A stretch of 13,502 nucleotides of DNA from Promethearchaeota archaeon. GTDB taxonomy: Archaea > Asgardarchaeota > Lokiarchaeia > Sigynarchaeales > MK-D1. Within the stretch, counting starts at the first letter, position 1, and the number at the start of each line of letters is the position of its first letter. This document shows positions 7,429 through 13,502 of the stretch, piece after piece. Both the position numbers and the translations under genes were made by a program. A model generated the notes under the pieces. It was not told the origin of the DNA. It saw only the letters and a program-made list of their open reading frames with translations, and ran no database searches. The stretch covers positions 1-13,502 of the forward strand of contig JAEOUK010000374.1 of NCBI GenBank assembly GCA_016839385.1, given 5' to 3'.

Positions 7429-8666
7429 AATGCTTCCTCCTTTAGTTTAAATTCAGTAATTTTACCATCCGAGTCTATGGCGTAGAATAAAGCTCCATTT
7501 TTATAGCTTCCTTCGACTATTTCGAACAGATGGGTTTTATAATCTTCAAAATTATCTTTTTCATCGATTTGGGAACGAAAACCTCCGAAGAATACATTGG
7601 ATAAATTCATGTTTCCTGCAATTTTTCTGACTTTGTCACTGATTTCTTGGTATTTCTTTGCATCTTTGGCTTCAATTGCTTTCGAGAGGTCTTTTTCTAG
7701 TTTTAAAAGATCTTTTCGGTACTTCTTTGTGTGCTCATGAACTTCTATCTTGTTTGCGGTTTCATACGCTTCGATAATCTTCAATGTTAAAGAAACAAAA
7801 TTCTTTCCACCGAGTAAACCCGATATTAAAGGCAACTCTTCGATTAATCTGCCTGTGAAAACATTCTCTAAAATGCTCCCATTAGAGGGAATTCGACCTT
7901 GTGGTAATCCGGATGTTGCTAATGTAAATCTGAAAAAATTCCCTAATAGATCAGGTAAACTCTTAGTAATGTCATCATCCCGATCTGCTAACTTATCAGT
8001 TGCGCCTTTAACAGAATGTTCTGTTGCGACTTCAATATTTCCCATTAGAGTTCCAAACATACCTAAGAAGCGAATGCCTGAACGCTCAATCATGGGTTTG
8101 CATCCACGACATGGTGCTTGATAGTCGATGCATCGTTCTTTGCATTCCTTTGCAATGAAACCATTGCACTGAAAGCCTAAATCGTTGAAGCAAGTTTCAC
8201 TATCATCAATTTCAATTTGTCTATTGACTGCTTCCATATAATCGCATGTAGATTTTCGTTTACATACCGTGCATAATGCTTTCATGGCAGTGGGAGCATC
8301 TCCTTTAATTGCATCTTTTAGCTCTTCAATTTCTCCTAAACATCCATTTACACTAAGAGCTGTACCGATATAGGTTTTCAATGGAGTAATTTTATACCCA
8401 TTTTGGTTTGCTAATGCAAAAACTCCTCCGGTAGTTGCGCAATTTCCGTATCCGATTACTTTTTTGGAATTTTTTATAATTTTTTCGAGAGATTCCGCAT
8501 CATCTGGTAATAAATATCCTGTAATCACTGCTGTCTCCGTTTTTTCACCCTTCCAACTTTTAGGGTCTTCAATATACTCTAATTTGGTGCCAGATTCTAA
8601 CTGTAAGAGCAAAGATTCGTTGAAACACTTGTTACATCCATTAAACTGAAAAACTTTAACATCCAT
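7425..8666 (-). CDS. [NiFe]-hydrogenase small-subunit-like (MvhG/HydD-type) iron-sulfur protein, no large subunit
   Basis: Protein of 413 residues. Its first 195 or so residues match the small-subunit family of F420-non-reducing and group 3 cytosolic hydrogenases. Proximal-cluster cysteines are at C11/C14 (NGCNKC), C76 (GYGNCATTGG) and C109 (NGCLG, where hydrogenases usually have GCPP). Further cluster cysteines are C132, C135, C141, C159, C167, C175, C179, C186 and C189 (ending APCRGCKP). The remaining 220 residues are longer than the family norm and include a Lys/Glu-rich helix, probably a coiled coil, at about 305-350. A small subunit only transfers electrons; the Ni-Fe site is in the large subunit, which is absent here. 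It starts inside the mvhD end (11-base overlap, AGGGGA upstream) and ends on the ATGA of the fusion gene, so it probably bridges MvhD and the F420/NAD(P)H module. Confidence 0.8.
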   Translation of the reverse strand: MDVKVFQFNGCNKCFNESLLLQLESGTKLEYIEDPKSWKGEKTETAVITGYLLPDDAESLEKIIKNSKKVIGYGNCATTGGVFALANQNGYKITPLKTYIGTALSVNGCLGEIEELKDAIKGDAPTAMKALCTVCKRKSTCDYMEAVNRQIEIDDSETCFNDLGFQCNGFIAKECKERCIDYQAPCRGCKPMIERSGIRFLGMFGTLMGNIEVATEHSVKGATDKLADRDDDITKSLPDLLGNFFRFTLATSGLPQGRIPSNGSILENVFTGRLIEELPLISGLLGGKNFVSLTLKIIEAYETANKIEVHEHTKKYRKDLLKLEKDLSKAIEAKDAKKYQEISDKVRKIAGNMNLSNVFFGGFRSQIDEKDNFEDYKTHLFEIVEGSYKNGALFYAIDSDGKITEFKLKEEAL

Positions 8667-9123
8667 CTTTAATCGTCCCCTTTTCTTTGATTGCGACTAC
8701 CAAGCGGTCTACCATATCTTCGAAATCACCAACTGCTGTTTCTCCTTCAGCAGCTCTTGAAGTATACTGATTGACGAATTGGTCGCTGTAACCCAACTCC
8801 TTGAATACTTTTTTCATCAATTTGATCCGATGCATCGATAATATGTTTCCATTGAAGAAATGACAAGCTCCTAAACAACATCCGATACAAGCTACAGCGT
8901 CAGCTCCATTGTTAAGAGCATCCATTATCTGAATTGGTCCTACTTGACCAGTACATTGAACACGAACAATTCGAATGGAATGATCATATCCCATTCGTGC
9001 TACACCGGCTGTGTTCGCACTTCCCTGCCCACATTCATTACACATGAACACGACCAGGTTATTGATCTTTTCACGAATTTCGTCATCCATAGGTTCACAA
9101 AATTCTGCTGCATTACTAGTCAT
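8656..9123 (-). CDS. mvhD: MvhD-type [2Fe-2S] linker between HdrA and an electron-input module
   Basis: MvhD/HdrIII-family protein, 155 residues from the preferred start. It carries electrons from an oxidoreductase partner to HdrA. The family pattern is clear: FMCNECGQGSANTAGVARM (C28, C31), RIVRVQCTGQ (C57) and GADAVACIGCCLGACHFFNGN (C79, C82, C83, C87), followed by a helical tail with AAEGE. The upstream ATG at 9162 would add 13 residues. The ATG at 9123 has GGAGG nine bases before it and overlaps the hdrA stop by eight bases, the usual layout in this operon, so it is preferred. In methanogens MvhD sits with MvhA and MvhG. Here it is followed only by a MvhG-like protein and an F420/NAD(P)H fusion. 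Confidence 0.9.
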   Translation of the reverse strand: MTSNAAEFCEPMDDEIREKINNLVVFMCNECGQGSANTAGVARMGYDHSIRIVRVQCTGQVGPIQIMDALNNGADAVACIGCCLGACHFFNGNILSMHRIKLMKKVFKELGYSDQFVNQYTSRAAEGETAVGDFEDMVDRLVVAIKEKGTIKDGC

Positions 9124-11125
9124 GGCAATGCGCCTCCCCGCCTGATATTGGGATAATTTCATCCCTTAATTGATCGTCTGTGAAATTAATCAACTGAATT
9201 GCTCCTGTTGGGCATGCTGGCATGCACATTCCGCATGACTTACATGCAACTTCATTAACGGTGTAGATTCCATCGTTGAAATCAATAGCCGCTGGGGCAC
9301 AAATGGTCTTACATAATCCACAGTTTACACACAGTGAATAGTCTATCTTCGGTATTAACATCTCTTTCTCGATGTATCCTTTAACTAAAGGTGCTGCTGC
9401 AAGAGCTGCCGCTCCACCTGCGTGAGCTACGGTTTCTGAGATATCTTTTGGACCTTGAATTGTGCCTGCTAGGTAAATTCCTCCTTTACTACTAAGTGTA
9501 GGATTCATTTTGATATGAAATTCTTTCAGAAATCCTTCTTTTGAGCGTAATACATGGAGTTTCGAACCGAGAGGCCCTATACCCTCAGGGGGCACCATTG
9601 CTGATGAAAGAACGACTAAATCTCCTTTCAATTGCAATGGAGTCATACTTAAGGTATCTTCTACAATAACCCGTAGTTCTCCTGTGATTGGATTTCTGAG
9701 GATTTCTGAAGGTCTACCTCTGATAAATCTCACTCCGATCTCTTGGGCGGATTTATATAATTCCTCAAAGTTCAATCCGGGAGTTCTTACATCGATATAA
9801 CAAATCGTTACATTACTATTCGGATAATTTTCTTTTAGGATACGAGCGTTCTTTATTGCAAATTTACAGCATACCCCAGTACAGTAGGCATTCCCAACTT
9901 GGTCATTTCTACTTCCTACACATTGAATCATAACAATATTCTTTGGGATTCGCCCATCAGATGGTCGTAGTGCTTCACTATTTGTAATCGAGGTAGGACC
10001 GAGCATACGTTCGAGTTGCAACTGTGTTATGACATCTTCATATCCTTTTTGACCATAGTGATACGGTTCAATTTCAGAAGGATCATATTCGTTGAATCCT
10101 GCTGCAACAATTATTGAGCCTACTTTAACTTTTTTCGTTTCTTTCTTCATCGAAAAGTCTACAGCTTGTACAGGACATACGTTGATGCACGTTTTGCATT
10201 CAATGCATGCATCTTTATCACGCACATACGTAGATGGAATAGCTTGAGGGTAAGCTTTGTAGATTGCATTCCGCATTGACATTCCCGAATCCCATTCGCT
10301 GGGAACTTCTATGGGACAGTTAGCTGCGCAATCTCCGCAACTTGTGCAGTTATCCTTAACATAACGTGGTTTTACTTCAAATTCTACTTCAAAATTTCCC
10401 ATAGAACCTTCCACATTTTTAACCGTAGCAAGAGTGTATAAGTCAATCAACGGATGGTTCGCCACTCCGTTAGTTAAAGGGGAAATTGAGCATTGTGGGC
10501 ATTCCAGAGTTGGAAAAGTCTTGTTGAGCTTTGTCATATGTCCCCCTATTGTGCTGTTTTTCTCAACTAAAGTAACGGGAATACCCAATTCCGCTAAGTC
10601 ATAAGCAGCACGTAATCCTGCAATCCCGGCACCAATTACTAGTGCAGCTTTTGTTGTGGAGATCTTTCGTGTCTCTACATCCTCTAACTTCCGTGCACGA
10701 TTTACACCAGCTTCCACTAGTTTCTTAGCTTTTTCTGTCGCTTTTTCAGGGTCACTTTTATGAACCCAACTACACATTTCACGTACGTTTACTTGTTGGT
10801 GCTTGTGTTTGTTTAATCCCATTTCTTCGATTGCCTTTGCAAACGTAACTCCATGTTGTGTCTTAGAGCAGCTCGCAACAACGGTTCGGTTGACTCCTAA
10901 CTCCTTTATTGAGTCTTGAACCATTTTAACTCCTTGCTTGCTGCACATGAACATATAATGTTCGGCTTTCACTACATTTGGAAGGGATTTTGCACTTTCA
11001 GCAACAGATGCAACATCGACTGTGCCTGCAATATTGTAACCACAATGACACACAAAAACTCCAATCCGTGGTTCTTCTTCGGTTTCTGGTTCAATTGCTT
11101 TCGTTTCTGATTTTGCTTTAGTCAT
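9116..11125 (-). CDS. hdrA: heterodisulfide reductase subunit A (electron-bifurcating flavoprotein)
   Basis: Cytoplasmic HdrA, 669 residues, near the methanogen length. The N-terminal domain has VFVCHCG (C26, C28), MCSKQG and ASCSKTQHG. A thioredoxin-reductase-like FAD domain begins at VIGAGIAGL (about 162-170) with VEKNSTIGG. An inserted ferredoxin carries CTSCGDCAANCP and CIECKTCINVCP. A second dicluster ferredoxin is at the C-terminus: CVNCGLCKTIC and CKSCGMCMPACP (about 596-645). The cluster-ligand segment before the insert reads TLECPQCSISP. HdrA splits electron pairs at its FAD, sending one to ferredoxin and one through HdrC to HdrB. The start at 11125 is three bases after the hdrB stop with GAGGAGGT in front. 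No selenocysteine site is needed. It is plainly HdrA; the electron donor and acceptor of this version are inferred from the neighbours. Confidence 0.95.
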   Translation of the reverse strand: MTKAKSETKAIEPETEEEPRIGVFVCHCGYNIAGTVDVASVAESAKSLPNVVKAEHYMFMCSKQGVKMVQDSIKELGVNRTVVASCSKTQHGVTFAKAIEEMGLNKHKHQQVNVREMCSWVHKSDPEKATEKAKKLVEAGVNRARKLEDVETRKISTTKAALVIGAGIAGLRAAYDLAELGIPVTLVEKNSTIGGHMTKLNKTFPTLECPQCSISPLTNGVANHPLIDLYTLATVKNVEGSMGNFEVEFEVKPRYVKDNCTSCGDCAANCPIEVPSEWDSGMSMRNAIYKAYPQAIPSTYVRDKDACIECKTCINVCPVQAVDFSMKKETKKVKVGSIIVAAGFNEYDPSEIEPYHYGQKGYEDVITQLQLERMLGPTSITNSEALRPSDGRIPKNIVMIQCVGSRNDQVGNAYCTGVCCKFAIKNARILKENYPNSNVTICYIDVRTPGLNFEELYKSAQEIGVRFIRGRPSEILRNPITGELRVIVEDTLSMTPLQLKGDLVVLSSAMVPPEGIGPLGSKLHVLRSKEGFLKEFHIKMNPTLSSKGGIYLAGTIQGPKDISETVAHAGGAAALAAAPLVKGYIEKEMLIPKIDYSLCVNCGLCKTICAPAAIDFNDGIYTVNEVACKSCGMCMPACPTGAIQLINFTDDQLRDEIIPISGGEAHCHD

Positions 11126-11128
11126 AGT

Positions 11129-12043
11129 TTAAACCTCCTCCTCTTGTTTAATCTCTTGGGATTGGAAAATGTAGTCTTTACCCATCATTTGAAATTGTAA
11201 ACCTGTTAGTTTTTGATCCATTCCCATACAATAGGCAACCAATTGGGATAAGTGAATAACAGGATAGTCATAGTTCGTTCCTTTGTTCTTATTTAACCAG
11301 TCCTGCCCAGTTTCGAATTGTAAGTGACAAAAGGGGCAAGGAGAGAGTATGAAATCAGGTTTAACAGCATCAATATTCTTCATTTTTTCTGCAAAAATCG
11401 TCATTGAGGCGTTTCCATCGAATGCCTTGACTCCTCCACCTGCTCCGCAACATGTATACTTCTCTTCAAACTCAACAGACTCTACACCTAACGGTTCCAG
11501 AAAATCCTCCAACATGGATGGTTTTTCTGCACTGTCAAGTCCTCGAACAGTCACAGGTTTAAGGAGATGGCATCCATAATGGATAGCTACTCGTGCTTTC
11601 ACTTTTCGAACTAAGTGCTCTTCAATCCCCCATGGACCTACCTCATATCCCAGGATTTCTGCTACGTGGCGAACATGGATAGAACCTTTATAGTCATAAT
11701 CCCCAAGTTTCTTCAGTTTTTCATTAACTAGTACCTTATGGTCTTCATTCTCTTTGAGATGATGATCGACTTCCTGTAAGGTTCCAAAACACCCGTTACA
11801 GACAGTGATAATATCCGTATCCATTTTTTCGGCTATGCTGATGTTTCTTGCAGCCGCTACCATCCAATCTACTTTATTGAAGCTACGAAATACACCAGGT
11901 GCTGGGCAACAACCTGCACGTTCCATATCCGAAACTGTATATCCGAGTTTTTCAAGCACAAATTTCGTAGATTTTTCAATTCCGGGATATCTGTTTGGAG
12001 CGATGCATCCTAAAAAGAAAGCAAATTCGTTTTCTTTGACCAT
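11129..12043 (-). CDS. hdrB: heterodisulfide reductase subunit B (two CCG domains)
   Basis: Catalytic disulfide-reducing subunit, 304 residues. Both cysteine-rich CCG domains are complete: FLGC (C13), AGCCPAPG and CNGCFG in the first; HYGC, YTCCGAGGG and CPFC in the second. These sets hold the paired noncubane [4Fe-4S] clusters that split CoM-S-S-CoB in methanogens. An upstream ATG at 12181 would add 46 residues (Arg-rich, unlike the family) and overlap hdrC by 137 bases. The ATG at 12043 (MVKENEFAFFLGC) lies one base past the hdrC stop, with GGAGGAG ahead of it, and is clearly the real start. Because ligands for both clusters remain, it should be an active thiol/disulfide enzyme; the substrate is open given the TusA/DsrE-type neighbours. 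Confidence 0.95.
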   Translation of the reverse strand: MVKENEFAFFLGCIAPNRYPGIEKSTKFVLEKLGYTVSDMERAGCCPAPGVFRSFNKVDWMVAAARNISIAEKMDTDIITVCNGCFGTLQEVDHHLKENEDHKVLVNEKLKKLGDYDYKGSIHVRHVAEILGYEVGPWGIEEHLVRKVKARVAIHYGCHLLKPVTVRGLDSAEKPSMLEDFLEPLGVESVEFEEKYTCCGAGGGVKAFDGNASMTIFAEKMKNIDAVKPDFILSPCPFCHLQFETGQDWLNKNKGTNYDYPVIHLSQLVAYCMGMDQKLTGLQFQMMGKDYIFQSQEIKQEEEV

Positions 12044-12044
12044 G

Positions 12045-12617
12045 TTATTTCTTCTCCTCCTTCTTTCCTGACTTCTTATCATCCTTAACTGGGGGTAATG
12101 GAAACATTTCTTTCTCAAAATTCTCCAGTTCTTTTGTATCTCCTTCAGTTTTGTACTTGAACAGAGTTGGAGGTAGTTCATCTAATCCTAATTCTTTACG
12201 CCTTTCGCGTGTGACATCATTAATAGGAACCGCATGCCCAGTCTTTTCGAGATATCCTACTACTGCTCTATGATTAGGTGATATATTACCTAATTTTGTT
12301 GCATAATTACGGAGCTCCATGATTACAGAAGTAGGACGAATATCTCTGGGACATCGTTCGTAACATGCATAGCATGTGGTACATAACCAAATATCAGGGT
12401 CTCTCAGAACAGTTAGATCTCCAAGAGCCACTTTTCTAATTATATTTCGAGTTTTTAAAGCAGTCCATTTTCCCGATTCGCATGAAGCGGTGCATGTTCC
12501 GCATTGAATGCAAGAAAAAATCTTGGATTTGCGTTCAATGTCTCTAAAAAACTCTGAATCAAAGTCTTCTTCTTCTTTGAATTTGCGTATATCAGTTTCT
12601 GATTCTGAATCAGACAT
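12045..12617 (-). CDS. hdrC: heterodisulfide reductase subunit C (two-cluster ferredoxin)
   Basis: Electron carrier between HdrA and HdrB, 190 residues. Two [4Fe-4S] motifs are visible: CIQCGTCTASC (C36, C39, C42, C46) and CTTCYACYERCP (C79, C82, C85, C89). The HdrC-typical linker LKTRNIIRKVALG and the following RPTSVIMELRNYA helix are present. The first 30 residues are very acidic and the last 15 very basic (KKSGKKEEKK). The fourth position of motif one lacks the usual Pro after Cys (ASCES), common in HdrC. Only a weak purine-rich GAAGAAGAAG precedes the ATG. It lies 56 bases after the dsrE2-like gene, in a gap that also holds a TATA-like sequence, so the Hdr genes might be transcribed separately from the sulfur-carrier genes. 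Confidence 0.93.
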   Translation of the reverse strand: MSDSESETDIRKFKEEEDFDSEFFRDIERKSKIFSCIQCGTCTASCESGKWTALKTRNIIRKVALGDLTVLRDPDIWLCTTCYACYERCPRDIRPTSVIMELRNYATKLGNISPNHRAVVGYLEKTGHAVPINDVTRERRKELGLDELPPTLFKYKTEGDTKELENFEKEMFPLPPVKDDKKSGKKEEKK

Positions 12618-12663
12618 GTTCTTCTTCTTCTTATTGTGTTTGTTAAAAAATAATAAAAAAATT

Positions 12664-12671
12664 TTATTTAA
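12664..12671 (-). promoter_or_regulatory. possible internal TATA box ahead of hdrC
   Basis: The minus strand reads TTTAAATA at the very end of the dsrE2-like gene, about 50 bases before the hdrC ATG. T-rich runs follow (12638-12663) that could equally be a terminator for the upstream gene. The 56-base gap is larger than any gap from hdrC to the fusion gene, so an internal promoter is plausible but unproven. Confidence 0.25.
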
Positions 12672-12673
12672 AA

Positions 12674-13087
12674 TTACAAGGCAACGATGCGAGCGCCTTC
12701 AGCGTCTTGTAAGAAGGATCCAGCACCAACTGGCTCTTCTACAAAATCCCACATTTGCTCTTTCTTAATTCCCATTAATTCCATTGTCATCAAGCATGGG
12801 TATAATTTCATTTTACCATCCTTGACAGCATCTTTAATCATGCCCCAGGGATCTTCAATGCCTAATTTCTTCATCTTTGCTTTAAACATTCCTGCAGCCA
12901 TTCTCTTCATGGGAACAGGCATTCCTGCTACCTTTGGCTTAAAATTCTTCTTCAAAAGATTTAAACCCCAGAAGGTAAAGAAGAAATGCATCTCAGTGTC
13001 CATCGCGGCACCTGTTGTGCCTAAAATCATCATTTTCATCGCAGTTTCGAAATCCTGCGTGCTTACTATAAAACATACTTTTTGCAT
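12674..13087 (-). CDS. DsrE2-like (DsrE/DsrF/DrsH family) sulfur-transfer protein
   Basis: Protein of 137 residues, Met- and Phe-rich. It has the DsrE2-type opening FIVSTQDFETAMKMMILGTTGAAM...MHFFFTFWGLNLL and the characteristic active-cysteine segment YPCLMTMELMGI (C98), followed by a VGAGSFLQDAEGARIVAL tail. In sulfur oxidisers, DsrE2/DsrE3-type proteins exchange persulfide sulfur with TusA and are encoded beside Hdr-like genes. Here it sits just ahead of hdrC, with tusA at the far end of the same cluster. C5 is a second cysteine whose role is unclear. The ATG at 13087 has no Shine-Dalgarno sequence. The 87-base gap upstream could hold its own promoter. The family call is good; the exact subgroup (DsrE2 or a peroxiredoxin-like DsrE/F relative) is less certain. 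Confidence 0.82.
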   Translation of the reverse strand: MQKVCFIVSTQDFETAMKMMILGTTGAAMDTEMHFFFTFWGLNLLKKNFKPKVAGMPVPMKRMAAGMFKAKMKKLGIEDPWGMIKDAVKDGKMKLYPCLMTMELMGIKKEQMWDFVEEPVGAGSFLQDAEGARIVAL

Positions 13088-13174
13088 TTGATATTCACTT
13101 TGTTTTTATTTTTGGTTAGTATTTCTTATTGATTTTTAAATTACAACTTTAATTTTGAAAATAATATAGTAAAT

Positions 13175-13502
13175 TTACATCCAAGAGACTAATTTTGGAC
13201 TTTCATCCATAATATCCACGAGATTGCCATAATCAATCAATTTTAATCTTGGGTTTAAAGAGTCTGTAGCAAATCCACGAGCTTCTAAGTCTTCTTTAAG
13301 AACATGAATATGTAATTGAACAGTTGGTTCAATCCCCGTAACTGTACCAACATTTTTTAATTGATATGCGAAATCCAAGAGTTCATTAAGCGATTTAGGG
13401 GTTATTCCTTTGTTACTGGTTCCGATTACTGCATCATGAAGAAGGACGATATTCACAGCCTTATCCTTGGTGAGTTGATTTTTCACTAAAGGAACCAACT
13501 GA
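13175..13502 (-). CDS. DsrH/TusB-like sulfur relay protein, 5' end outside the window
   Basis: The visible 108 codons resemble DsrH/TusB: VNIVLLHDAVIGT, then LEARGF, LKLIDYGNLVDIMDE and a closing LVSW, in the same order as DsrH proteins (DLKARGF...DYAGFVDL...W). DsrH pairs with DsrE and DsrF in sulfur relay to TusA-type proteins. The frame stays open to the right edge: the TTG at 13498 is preceded by an in-frame CAG, and family members have about ten more residues before this point, so the true start lies beyond the window. No cysteine is present in the visible part, although DsrH normally carries one sulfur-binding Cys near residue 20, so this copy may be structural or non-carrying. It lies 87 bases upstream of the dsrE2-like gene on the same strand. 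Confidence 0.72.
   Translation of the reverse strand, partial: QLVPLVKNQLTKDKAVNIVLLHDAVIGTSNKGITPKSLNELLDFAYQLKNVGTVTGIEPTVQLHIHVLKEDLEARGFATDSLNPRLKLIDYGNLVDIMDESPKLVSWM

Noticed and set aside
7750..8121. Plus-strand 123-residue reading frame
   Set aside because: It is antisense to the conserved small-subunit-like gene and its sequence has no protein-like motif.
7425..9123. A functional [NiFe] hydrogenase (MvhADG)
   Set aside because: MvhD and a small-subunit-like protein are present, but no protein in the window has the large-subunit CxxC Ni ligands.
12044..12181. Longer hdrB starting at 12181, overlapping hdrC by 137 bases
   Set aside because: The extra 46 residues are Arg/Lys-rich out-of-frame readings of hdrC and unlike any HdrB. 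The ATG at 12043 has GGAGGAG before it and begins the normal HdrB sequence.
12687..13091. Plus-strand 134-residue reading frame opposite the dsrE2-like gene
   Set aside because: It is a mirror of a recognised gene. The Pro/Ile/Lys-rich product has no motif and no ribosome binding site.
13496..13498. TTG start for the DsrH-like gene
   Set aside because: The frame continues upstream to the window edge and the family needs about ten more N-terminal residues, so this is probably an internal Leu codon.
4688..13502. Sulfur-oxidising sHdr cluster
   Set aside because: sHdr has hdrC1B1A-hyp-hdrC2B2 with lipoate-binding proteins. Here there is one hdrA, one hdrB and one hdrC with MvhD and an F420/NAD(P)H fusion, so only the sulfur-carrier neighbours resemble it.

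Overview
The window looks like AT-rich archaeal chromosome, most likely from an Asgard archaeon (Loki/Thor-type). The domain-level call is firm: there is an archaeal Sm-like protein followed by ribosomal protein L37e, a cytoplasmic HdrABC/MvhD module, an FpoF/FrhB-type F420 protein, TATA-like boxes and oligo-T tracts at gene ends. The Asgard assignment is softer. It rests mainly on the large surface beta-helix protein with repeated 'WTWA..QPWC' caps, a style I associate with Lokiarchaeia.

Layout. 1-515 (minus): N-terminal part of a GPH-type sugar/cation symporter, cut by the window edge. 516-775: divergent promoter region. 797-1401 (plus): lsm-rpl37e pair, a conserved archaeal gene couple. 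1398-1793 (minus): small VOC/glyoxalase-fold protein whose stop codon shares a CTAG with the L37e stop. 1906-4566 (minus): 886-residue secreted, membrane-anchored, two-domain right-handed beta-helix (NosD-like) protein. 4688 to the right edge (minus, read right to left): a long redox and sulfur-transfer gene cluster in the order dsrH/tusB-like (cut by the edge), dsrE2-like, hdrC, hdrB, hdrA, mvhD, an orphan hydrogenase-small-subunit-like protein, a giant FpoF/FrhB-GltD fusion, and tusA. From hdrC to the fusion the genes overlap or lie within a few bases of each other, with good Shine-Dalgarno sequences, so they almost certainly form one transcript.

How the genes may work together. HdrA is the usual flavin-based electron-bifurcating subunit, HdrC and HdrB carry electrons to a disulfide-type acceptor, and MvhD links HdrA to an electron donor. 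In methanogens that donor is the [NiFe] hydrogenase MvhAG. Here no large (catalytic) hydrogenase subunit is present. Only a small-subunit-like iron-sulfur protein follows mvhD, and next comes an FpoF/FrhB-like protein in which a complete GltD/NfnB-like NAD(P)H:FAD module is inserted in the middle of the FrhB fold. The simplest reading is a bifurcating Hdr complex fed by F420H2 and/or NAD(P)H instead of H2. Because the cluster is bracketed by sulfur-carrier proteins (DsrH-like, DsrE2-like and TusA), its disulfide-side substrate may be a protein persulfide or thiol rather than CoM-S-S-CoB. The domain content is read directly from sequence; the electron route and substrate are inference.

Several automatic starts were revised: hdrB starts at 12043 rather than 12181, mvhD at 9123 rather than 9162, lsm probably at 797 rather than 776, and the dsrH-like gene is open at the right edge rather than starting at a TTG. 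No tRNA, rRNA, CRISPR array or insertion sequence was seen.
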